From JBKEDH01 sp047975295 (GTDB taxonomy: Bacteria > Bacteroidota > Bacteroidia > Flavobacteriales > Flavobacteriaceae): a stretch of 12,698 nucleotides of DNA. Location: contig JBKEDH010000053.1 in NCBI GenBank assembly GCA_047975295.1, forward strand, positions 1-12,698. The letters are read 5' to 3'. This document shows positions 1 to 5,663 of this stretch, piece after piece. The stretch's first letter is position 1. Every line of letters begins with the position of its first letter. Under the pieces are notes generated by a model, which did not search any database, was not told where the DNA came from, and saw only the letters and a list, made by a program, of their open reading frames with translations. The translations under genes and the position numbers were made by a program.

Positions 1-176
1 AAAACATATAAAAAAATAAAAGAAATACAAGGCTGCTTCTTATCATTGCTATACAATATTTCACCTATAACAAAGATATTGCAAATAAGAAAAATAGCCC
101 ACACTAAACAGAAAAAATAAAAAACGATTCTTTCTATTAATAAACTCGTTTAAACTTTTCTCTAAAACCATTACAT
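1..176. other. AT-rich intergenic stretch, no gene seen
   Basis: This stretch lies beyond the terminator of the lipoprotein gene. It is very AT-rich with many stops in all frames. I see no coding sequence, tRNA or convincing promoter in it. It may be the spacer to a gene outside the left edge. Confidence 0.6.
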
Positions 177-212
177 AAAAAATGCCAACCCTATAAAAGA
201 TTGGCATTTTTC
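177..212 (-). terminator. Rho-independent terminator of the Cthe_2159-type lipoprotein gene
   Basis: A perfect 11-bp inverted repeat, AAAAATGCCAA (178-188) and TTGGCATTTTT (201-211), encloses a 12-nt loop. Read on the minus strand, the stem ends in a T run, as in an intrinsic terminator, about 35 nt after the stop codon. The A run on the other side means it could also work in the plus direction for a gene outside the window. It is the clearest terminator in the window. Confidence 0.85.
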
Positions 213-246
213 AAACTAAACTAAATCAAACTAACTAAACTAAATT
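213..246. repeat. Short AACTA-rich simple repeat
   Basis: Between the terminator hairpin and the stop codon lies an imperfect tandem run of the unit AACTA or AAACTA, about six units long. It has no visible coding role. It probably arose by slippage in the 3' untranslated part of the lipoprotein mRNA. Confidence 0.5.
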
Positions 247-1815
247 TTATCTTCCTATATTACCCACTCGGGTAACGGTACTGCTTGTGGTAAAGGTTGT
301 GCTAACGGCATTACCAATTGTATAAGTTCCAGAAGTGTAAAGTCCGTGAAAATCCTCACCATCACTAACACTTCCTCCCGTATATAAATTGTAGGTTGTA
401 CTGCCTTTAACTTTTCCGTTAGAAAACACCATGGTATTATAATTTTCTGGCACTAAAAAGGTTAAAACCTCATCGCCATCTTCCGATTGGATATGAAAAA
501 TATTATTTGCCGAACCGTATTTGGCCATTATAGCTGTGTACTGTGTTGTAACACTTGCCGTTGGCGAACTGGCCGCACCACCAATACCTACTAAATTCCC
601 ACCGGTAATTTTAAATGTATTTTGGTCGCAATCGAAACTGCCTTCGGGTTGGGTAGCACCTATGGCCACAATTGTACCTCCGGTTATGGTCAATATCCCA
701 TTGGAATCGACAGCATCGTTTGTAGAACTGTTTACATATAGACTCCCTCCGTTAATGTAAATGGCAGAACCGGCATTAAGTCCGTCGTCAACGGTTTCAA
801 TTTCAAAAGAGCCATCATTAATGGTCATGGTTGTTTTGCTTTCAATACCTTCTCCTGCTGCGGTAATATTGAATGTTCCGCCATTAATAGTAACATAAGG
901 ATCGATAGTGGTATCGGTTTCGTACGAAGCTGCTATGGCATCGTCGCCGGCATCGATAGTAAATGTACCATCGTTTATTACAATATAGCCTTCTTCAACT
1001 TCAATGGCATCACTACTTGTTTCGATATTAAAAGTTCCGCCATCAGCTATAAACGCTTCGTTGGTATGGATTCCATCGGTAGCAGCCGAAGTTATATTTA
1101 TAGTGCCTTCTACCACACGAATATAATCGTCGCTAACAATACCATGCTTATAATTTCCTGTAATGTTTAACGTACCCGAACCACTAAAAATTAACTGGCC
1201 TTCACTAAACAATGTTGCCTTTGCATCTTCATCGTCTGGAATATTGGTATAGCTACTACCATCAACAAGGGTGCTTTCGCTACTAAGAACTACAAAAGTT
1301 CGCTTACCTGATTGGTTGTTTATAGCAGGGCCATCTTGGTTGGTAATGTTCACACCATTTAAAGTTAAGAGAAATTTTTTCTCACTATATATTTTAAAAG
1401 AGCCATTGGTTGTTGTACCCGACAGCTCGTAGGCTACTCCCGAAACGGTAGCTTCTACGGTTATATCGCCATTATCTTGGGTTACAGTTACACCATTGTC
1501 CTCTAACGGATTTGTAACGGTTGCACTTGTTCCCGAATACACAATTTTTACAGTATTATCGAAAGTGGAGTTTGCCAATACATCATCTTCATCGGCTGCA
1601 GTATTATCGGTATCGCCTTCGGCAGTTCCCGAGGCACTTCCATCTACAATACTTATTGTATCTTCTGTTCCTGTTTCGGTTTCGGTTTCTTCTTCGGTAA
1701 GTGTTTCGTCGTTACTGTCGCTTGAACAGTTCATTAACGAAAATGTAAGTAGTACTATTACAAAAAGACCAAAGCTTCTATATACTTGTGCCATTTTTTT
1801 AGATTGTAGTTTCAT
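247..1815 (-). CDS. Cthe_2159-family polysaccharide-binding beta-helix lipoprotein
   Basis: The 522-residue product starts with a lipoprotein signal: basic MKLQSKK, a hydrophobic core at residues 15-28, and a lipobox LMNC with Cys30 as the acylated residue. After Cys30 comes an acidic, Thr/Glu/Asp-rich low-complexity linker to about residue 80, which suits a surface-exposed Bacteroidota lipoprotein. The rest repeats short strands of the type INGGTFNI, INDGTFTI and INDGSFEI with alternating Gly/Asp turns, the pattern of a right-handed parallel beta-helix. Phrases such as DGIHTNEAF, DDAIAA, EGIESK and NDAVDSNG recur at regular steps. This matches the carbohydrate-binding domain family named after Clostridium thermocellum Cthe_2159, which is reported to bind cellulose and polygalacturonate. 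I infer a cell-surface glycan-binding role without catalysis. The pectin genes to the right fit this but belong to another transcription unit. It has its own promoter and terminator. The family call is strong; the ligand is inferred. Confidence 0.85.
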   Translation of the reverse strand: MKLQSKKMAQVYRSFGLFVIVLLTFSLMNCSSDSNDETLTEEETETETGTEDTISIVDGSASGTAEGDTDNTAADEDDVLANSTFDNTVKIVYSGTSATVTNPLEDNGVTVTQDNGDITVEATVSGVAYELSGTTTNGSFKIYSEKKFLLTLNGVNITNQDGPAINNQSGKRTFVVLSSESTLVDGSSYTNIPDDEDAKATLFSEGQLIFSGSGTLNITGNYKHGIVSDDYIRVVEGTINITSAATDGIHTNEAFIADGGTFNIETSSDAIEVEEGYIVINDGTFTIDAGDDAIAASYETDTTIDPYVTINGGTFNITAAGEGIESKTTMTINDGSFEIETVDDGLNAGSAIYINGGSLYVNSSTNDAVDSNGILTITGGTIVAIGATQPEGSFDCDQNTFKITGGNLVGIGGAASSPTASVTTQYTAIMAKYGSANNIFHIQSEDGDEVLTFLVPENYNTMVFSNGKVKGSTTYNLYTGGSVSDGEDFHGLYTSGTYTIGNAVSTTFTTSSTVTRVGNIGR

Positions 1816-1847
1816 ATTCTTAAGGTTTTAATTATTAAGTCGTTTTC

Positions 1848-1890
1848 GATGATACAAACATATACCATAGTCTTACAATTACTAAACGAA
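1848..1890 (-). promoter_or_regulatory. Predicted Bacteroidota-type promoter for the Cthe_2159-type lipoprotein
   Basis: Reading the minus strand, TATGTTTG (1862 to 1855) matches the TAnnTTTG -7 consensus of this phylum exactly. A poor -33 candidate (TTTA) lies about 20 nt upstream. Transcription would begin near 1848, giving a leader of roughly 33 nt before the ATG at 1815. No Shine-Dalgarno sequence is evident, which is normal here. The -7 box is good and the -33 box weak. Confidence 0.5.
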
Positions 1891-1950
1891 ATAGAAGTTT
1901 GAACGGATTGTATCGACGAAATCCAAGATTTTATATAACAAGGAACACAT

Positions 1951-2051
1951 CTTAGAGTCTGCTTAGGCTTTGTACACGACAAAAAACCACAAGTTATCTT
2001 TAATGAATATTGAGACATCAAACCTAAAAGGTTTTAAAAACCTTCGAGATT
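1951..2051 (+). repeat. Degenerate relative of the 138-bp MITE-like element
   Basis: Three parts of the intact element and its flank recur here in order: CTTAGAGTCTG (1951-1961), the terminal motif TACACGACAAAAAA (1973-1986), and a central palindrome with AAGGTTTT (2028-2035) facing AAAACCTT (2037-2044). The next bases outward pair only partly. No matching right terminus is visible. Read on the minus strand, the stretch between the two motifs (CAAAGCCTAAG, then CAGACTCTAAG) also resembles the right flank of the copy at 3330-3467. I infer an old, partly deleted copy. The hairpin lies about 75-95 nt after the kinase stop codon and may act as a weak terminator. Confidence 0.5.
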
Positions 2052-2121
2052 TTACCTATATAATGTAAATTTCTACTACGGGATTTCTCTTCATTCTTCA
2101 TCAGAAAATGGTACAACCCCA

Positions 2122-3180
2122 TTAACCTTCCTGTGTTTCTATCCAAAGTGTACTGTAATACCTATCGTTTTTTACTTCGTTGGTAAATTTAAAACGATTA
2201 GGATAAAGCAAATACAAGCGTTTTTCCAGATTTTCTATGCCTATACCTGACCCACTTTTATCTTGGTCGGTTTTAGGAAAGTTAGTGTTTTCGCTAAAAA
2301 AGATTACTTGGCTCCCTTCTGTTTTTAATGTAAAAATAAGTTCGGAAGGTTGCGTAGCAGACACGCCGTGTTTAAATGCATTTTCGACAATGGAAATAAA
2401 CAGCAATGGTGCTATTTTTAACAATGGTACCGTATCTGGAAAATTAACTTGAATGCTTGTACTTTTCCGCATGCGCAATTGCATAAGCTTAATATATTGT
2501 TCTATAAACGTTATTTCTTCACGAAGTTCGACCTTGGTAACATCTGTCCTGTACAGCATATAACGCATAAGCTTACCCAAATTATGGATAGATGCCTTGG
2601 CCGTTTCGGAATCTAAATCGATAAGTGAATAAATATTGTTCAAGGCATTAAAAAAGAAATGTGGCTGTAATTGATATTTAAGATATTGCAATTCGTATTG
2701 CAGTATATTTTTTTCGGCATTGGCTTGTTTTAACTGAACGGCAGATAATCTGTTCGTGGTTTTTATAGTAACCGCAAAAGCAATAGGTATTAGGTACAAT
2801 AAAAAATCCAGATACACAATAAAACCAGAATCTCTTGGCTTAGGTTCTATATTACTACCAATAGTGTTGATTGGTGGTGGTTGTGGCGGCCTGTCTTCTA
2901 TAACCAAAGATTTTACCCATAAAAGCATAATAATAAACAACAGGTTTATAAAAACAAAAGCAATATTTTTTTTCTTTATAAAATAATTATCTATCAACCA
3001 TAAATAATTGAAGTAAAATATGGCCGCAAACGAAAAAGTCCGTACCAGCGAATGCCTTAATGTTTCGGCAAAATCCATTTGCATATCGCTTGCCAAACCT
3101 ATGGGAATTAGTGTAAACAGTAGCCAAAACAATATATGACCCGTAATTTGAAAGTATTTATTTTGTAATAGATTACCCAT
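2122..3180 (-). CDS. LytS/YehU-type sensor histidine kinase
   Basis: The 352-residue protein has four likely membrane segments (about residues 13-31, 44-62, 73-92 and 120-138), with a Pro-rich extracytoplasmic stretch near 97-104 between the last two. A coiled linker (about 145-168) leads to the His_kinase domain typical of LytS/YehU kinases, with phospho-acceptor His174 in QPHFFFNALNNI. The ATPase part shows an N box VENAFKHG (265-272) and a G box GSGIGIENLEKRL (310-322). Such kinases normally phosphorylate a LytTR response regulator encoded just downstream, and that gene is absent here. The kinase follows the MacAB-type efflux genes on the same strand after a 389-bp gap, so it may sense the same stress or substrate, but this is inferred from position only. 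The ATG lies 7 nt after a TACACGACAAAAA motif, so the repeat forms part of the leader. Family assignment is firm; stimulus and partner are unknown. Confidence 0.9.
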   Translation of the reverse strand: MGNLLQNKYFQITGHILFWLLFTLIPIGLASDMQMDFAETLRHSLVRTFSFAAIFYFNYLWLIDNYFIKKKNIAFVFINLLFIIMLLWVKSLVIEDRPPQPPPINTIGSNIEPKPRDSGFIVYLDFLLYLIPIAFAVTIKTTNRLSAVQLKQANAEKNILQYELQYLKYQLQPHFFFNALNNIYSLIDLDSETAKASIHNLGKLMRYMLYRTDVTKVELREEITFIEQYIKLMQLRMRKSTSIQVNFPDTVPLLKIAPLLFISIVENAFKHGVSATQPSELIFTLKTEGSQVIFFSENTNFPKTDQDKSGSGIGIENLEKRLYLLYPNRFKFTNEVKNDRYYSTLWIETQEG

Positions 3181-3187
3181 TCTTAAA

Positions 3188-3211
3188 TTTTTGTCGTGTA
3201 CTTAGAGCCTG
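3188..3211 (-). repeat. Element-terminus motif plus CTTAGAG motif in the kinase leader
   Basis: On the minus strand this reads CAGGCTCTAAG directly joined to TACACGACAAAAA, ending 7 nt before the kinase start codon. The second part is the terminal sequence of the element at 3330-3467. The first matches the motifs at 1951-1961 and 3498-3508 with one change. It is either a leftover end of another element copy or a protein-binding site. Confidence 0.55.
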
Positions 3212-3329
3212 TTTAAATTTATATCAATTGTTTTTCTATATCTCTTTTTACGCATAATTTCGTTAAAATTTCATCAAGTAACCCAGATATTATCTTCTAT
3301 TTTGCATCAAAAATAAACTACTATAATAG
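3201..3329. other. Leader and upstream spacer of the kinase gene, no gene seen
   Basis: This AT-rich 129-bp stretch separates the CTTAGAGCCTG motif from the intact element. It holds only short open frames on the minus strand (about 20-25 codons), none with a recognisable product. A predicted promoter crosses its right end. It may be transcribed as a leader of about 120 nt for the kinase mRNA. Confidence 0.45.
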
Positions 3330-3340
3330 TACACGACAAA
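3301..3340 (-). promoter_or_regulatory. Predicted promoter of the histidine kinase, overlapping the element's left end
   Basis: On the minus strand, TATTTTTG (3315 to 3308) fits the TAnnTTTG -7 consensus. TTTG (3340 to 3337) lies 21 nt upstream as a -33 box, within the spacing known for flavobacterial promoters. The -33 box is part of the terminal inverted repeat of the element at 3330-3467, so insertion of that element may have created or altered this promoter. The prediction rests on consensus only. Confidence 0.45.
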
Positions 3341-3467
3341 AATCAACTTACTTGATTCATCAATTTGATTTTCAAGACCTTACAGATTTTTAAAACCTGT
3401 AAGGTCTATGATCTCAATATTTTGATTATTAATGTATTGAAAATATTTTTTGATTTTTTGTCGTGTA
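3330..3467. mobile_element. 138-bp MITE-like element, intact copy 1
   Basis: The ends are TACACGACAAAAATCAA (3330-3346) and TTGATTTTTTGTCGTGTA (3450-3467), which are inverted repeats of about 17 bp with one extra base on the right. The outermost TA at each end could be a target duplication of the Tc1/mariner-IS630 kind, leaving CACGACAAAAA as the true terminus. The centre is a long palindrome with 16-nt arms (3375-3390 and 3392-3407, one mismatch). A second inverted repeat, AATATTTT/AAAATATT (3416-3423 and 3440-3447), follows. It has no coding capacity. A second copy at 12569-12698 aligns without gaps. The element lies between the MacB permease and the kinase gene, about 100 bp past the permease stop, where its hairpin could end or protect the efflux mRNA. 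A longer direct match, AAATAAACTA (3311-3320 and 3471-3480), flanks it at unequal distance and may be chance. Confidence 0.75.
3375..3407. repeat. Central hairpin of MITE-like copy 1
   Basis: The arms AGACCTTACAGATTTT and AAAACCTGTAAGGTCT pair at 15 of 16 positions around a single central T, so a real hairpin would open a loop of 3 to 5 nt. It is palindromic, so either strand can fold. It may serve as a weak bidirectional terminator downstream of the efflux operon, although no T run follows it directly. Confidence 0.65.
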
Positions 3468-3497
3468 TTAAAATAAACTATACAAAAAGCCTATCAA

Positions 3498-3508
3498 CAG
3501 ACTCTAAG
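3498..3508. repeat. CAGACTCTAAG motif, partner of CTTAGAGCCTG at 3201
   Basis: This 11-mer is the inverse of the motif at 1951-1961 (identical) and of the one at 3201-3211 (one change). With the latter it forms an inverted pair enclosing 308 bp that contains the whole MITE-like element. It may mark the end of an older element into which the 138-bp element inserted, or it may be a separate site. Confidence 0.4.
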
Positions 3509-3569
3509 CTAAAATATAGATTATTATGTTATTGAACAGTAAAAAAAACATAATATCGGGCTTTTTGGA

Positions 3570-4790
3570 TTACTCGTACCGCAAAGCAGTTATAGGATCG
3601 GCAGCCGATGCCTTTTTGGCCGGATACCACCCAAAAAATATACCAGTTGCCGTACAAACCAAAAACGAAATAACAATTGAAAAACCGGTTATACTTACCG
3701 GCCAAGCCATTACATTATTAATAATATAAGTACTTGCGAGCCCTAAAACAACCCCCAACAATCCGCCAGAAATACTTATTAAAATCGATTCGATTAAAAA
3801 CTGCATTAAAATATCCTTTCCTTTGGCTCCAATAGCCATACGCAGTCCAATCTCCTTAGTACGCTCCTTTACCGATACATACATAATATTCATAATACCT
3901 ATACCACCAACAATAAGCGATATGCTGGCTATGGCCACCAATAAATAAGTTAGCATTTCACTAGTAGAGCTAAATGTAGATATTAACTCTTGTTGCGACC
4001 GTACTTCGAAATCGTTGTCTTGGTCTGCTGCAATATTATGTGCTTTCTCCAATATTGCTGTTATTTCATCTACTGCAGCTGTGGCTTGGTTTTCGGTTAT
4101 GGCACTTGCTACAATGGATTGCAAATAGGTTTGTGCCAAAATCCGTTTTTGAACCGTAGTATAAGGCGAAATAATAACATCGTCCTGGTCTTGTCCAAAA
4201 GTATTTTCGCCTTTTTCTTCTAAAACACCAATAATTAAAAACGGAATATTTTTAAATCTAATAGTTTGTCCTATCGGATTGTTACCATCCGGAAATAAAT
4301 TTTCCTGAACCGTTTTCCCAATAACCACAACCTTAGCATACGATTTAATTTCCTGCTTGGTAAACATACTGCCCTCTTCAATGTCCCATTCCTTGATGTT
4401 TAAATATTTCGGATTAACGCCATAGATTGAAGTGGGCCAGTTATTGGCTCCAACTACTGCCTGTCCGTTACTGTTTACCACCGGCGATATGGCACTTACC
4501 AGTGTAGTCTGTTCTTCTAAAGCTTGATAATCGGTTAGTTTAAGCGATTGCATATCGTCGCCACCCATCCTAACCCCTCCGGCCATACCCGAACCGGGAC
4601 GGATATTAATTAAATTGGCTCCCATACTGGATATGCTTTCCTTAATACTTTCTTTAGAGCCTTCTCCAATAGCAAGCATAGCAATTACCGAACCTACTCC
4701 AATAATAATACCCAACATGGTAAGTACTGTTCTCGTTTTATTGAGAACAATGGCTTTCCAGGCTATTTTTATAAGGTTTAAATAATTCAT
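3570..4790 (-). CDS. macB: MacB-type ABC transporter permease
   Basis: The 406-residue protein has the layout of the membrane half of MacB: one N-terminal transmembrane helix (about 19-42, after the conserved IAWKAIVLNKTRTVLTMLG start), a large periplasmic domain (about 45-275), then three C-terminal helices. The typical phrases IVGGIGIMNIMYVSVKERTKEIGLRMAIGA and GWYPAKKASAADPITALRYE are present in full. MacB-type permeases use mechanotransmission: ATP-driven movements in the cytoplasm push substrate from the periplasm through a TolC channel. Here the ATPase is a separate protein encoded 3 bp upstream, unlike the fused E. coli MacB. A Gly/Met-rich stretch (PGSGMAGGVRMGG, about residues 65-77) lies in the periplasmic domain. 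The substrate is not evident; relatives export peptides, lipopeptides, haem precursors or macrolides. It ends the efflux operon. Confidence 0.93.
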   Translation of the reverse strand: MNYLNLIKIAWKAIVLNKTRTVLTMLGIIIGVGSVIAMLAIGEGSKESIKESISSMGANLINIRPGSGMAGGVRMGGDDMQSLKLTDYQALEEQTTLVSAISPVVNSNGQAVVGANNWPTSIYGVNPKYLNIKEWDIEEGSMFTKQEIKSYAKVVVIGKTVQENLFPDGNNPIGQTIRFKNIPFLIIGVLEEKGENTFGQDQDDVIISPYTTVQKRILAQTYLQSIVASAITENQATAAVDEITAILEKAHNIAADQDNDFEVRSQQELISTFSSTSEMLTYLLVAIASISLIVGGIGIMNIMYVSVKERTKEIGLRMAIGAKGKDILMQFLIESILISISGGLLGVVLGLASTYIINNVMAWPVSITGFSIVISFLVCTATGIFFGWYPAKKASAADPITALRYE

Positions 4791-4793
4791 AAT

Positions 4794-5549
4794 CTAAATT
4801 TGAAATTCTGCTTCTTTTAAAGTTGAAAACTTATTGAGTTCCTCTAAAGCCGACAAACGGTTTTCAACCTTATTATCTTGAATAATAAGACCATCTCGTA
4901 ACACTATGTTTCTAGTACTAAACTGTGCAATATCATTTTCATGGGTAACAAATCCAACAGTAACCCCTTGAGCATTTAGCTCTTGGAAAAGAGCCATAAT
5001 TTCGTATGATGTTTTGGTATCTAAATTTCCCGTGGCCTCGTCTGCCAACAGGATTACAGGATTATTAACCAAAGACCTTGCAATGGCTACACGCTGTTGC
5101 TGCCCACCAGACATTTCGTTTGGAGTATGGTTTAATCTATCGGCCAAACCTACACGTTCTAATGCATAAACCGCACGTTCACGACGTTCTTTGGTTGAAA
5201 TTTTAGGGTTGTAAAGCAAGGGTAGTTCTACATTTTCTATTGCTGTTGTACGTGGCAACAAATTATAGGACTGGAACACAAAACCAATTTTTCGGTTTCT
5301 TATCTCGGCCAATTGGTTTCGGTTAAGTTGCTTTACATCATTTTCGTCTAACAAATATGTTCCCAACGTAGGCTTGTCCAAACATCCGAGAATATTAAGC
5401 AGTGTTGATTTTCCCGAACCACTGGTACCCATAATCGTTACAAATTCACCCTTGGAAATATCAAGATTTATCCCTTTTAATGCCCAAACCACTTCGTTTC
5501 CCATTCGAAATTCCCGTTTTAAATCTTTTATATGGATAATGGTTTTCAT
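4794..5549 (-). CDS. MacB/LolD-type ABC transporter ATPase
   Basis: The 251-residue protein carries every ABC ATPase motif: Walker A GTSGSGKST (41-49), Q-loop Gln93 in VFQSYNLLP, signature MSGGQQQR (146-153), Walker B VILLADE (165-171) with the D-loop after it, and the switch His203 in VTHE. The signature and the FQSYNLLP stretch are typical of the MacB/LolD/FtsE class. A tail from about residue 228 is charged and probably helical; it extends past the usual core. The protein would power the permease encoded 3 bp downstream from the cytoplasmic face. LolD is an alternative by sequence, but the adaptor and TolC genes upstream argue for a MacAB-type exporter. Confidence 0.94.
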   Translation of the reverse strand: MKTIIHIKDLKREFRMGNEVVWALKGINLDISKGEFVTIMGTSGSGKSTLLNILGCLDKPTLGTYLLDENDVKQLNRNQLAEIRNRKIGFVFQSYNLLPRTTAIENVELPLLYNPKISTKERRERAVYALERVGLADRLNHTPNEMSGGQQQRVAIARSLVNNPVILLADEATGNLDTKTSYEIMALFQELNAQGVTVGFVTHENDIAQFSTRNIVLRDGLIIQDNKVENRLSALEELNKFSTLKEAEFQI

Positions 5550-5663
5550 GTGTTAATATCTATTATTTTTAATGGTTCATATGGAACCACCCAAATTAAC
5601 ATTCTGCTGTGTGATTAAAACTTAATAATGGGTGTTTCATTGCTTATCTATGTTTTTTAGTTA
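5550..5663 (-). other. Spacer in the efflux operon with a perfect small hairpin
   Basis: The 114-bp gap between adaptor and ATPase is much wider than the other junctions of this operon. About 24 nt before the ATPase start is a perfect 6-bp inverted repeat, TGGTTC (5573-5578) and GAACCA (5584-5589), with a 5-nt loop. It lacks a T run on the minus strand, so it is not an intrinsic terminator. It could be an mRNA processing or stability site, or a binding site for a dimeric regulator that tunes ATPase and permease apart from the adaptor. Confidence 0.4.

Larger units (their letters stand above)
1816..2121. other. Gene-free spacer after the histidine kinase, with repeat debris
   Basis: This 306-bp gap sits where a LytTR response regulator would be expected. 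It holds the lipoprotein promoter, a CTTAGAGTCTG motif (1951-1961), a TACACGACAAAAAA motif (1973-1986) and a decayed hairpin (2021-2051). A 69-codon open frame on the minus strand (2021-1812) crosses these repeats and overlaps the next start codon. Its translation shows no recognisable domain, and nothing in it resembles a receiver or LytTR domain. Confidence 0.6.

Noticed and set aside
1812..2021. 69-codon minus-strand open frame between kinase and lipoprotein
   Set aside because: It crosses the repeat motifs, overlaps the lipoprotein start, and its translation resembles no domain. It looks like chance openness of repeat debris.
3202..3290. Short minus-strand frames upstream of the kinase, one ending RKTIDINLNRL
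   Set aside because: Only 20-25 codons, no start with clear signal, no recognised family. They might be a transposase remnant, but nothing supports it.
3330..3467. CRISPR or tandem array reading of the repeated motifs
   Set aside because: The repeats are dispersed and inverted, with no regular spacers and no cas genes.
3311..3480. AAATAAACTA direct repeat around copy 1 as a 10-bp target duplication
   Set aside because: It sits 9 bp from the left end but 3 bp from the right end, so it does not abut the element; the sequence is AT-rich and similar strings occur inside copy 2.
4794..5549. LolCDE lipoprotein-release ATPase
   Set aside because: Sequence alone would allow LolD, but the operon has a HlyD-type adaptor and TolC partner and a four-helix MacB permease.
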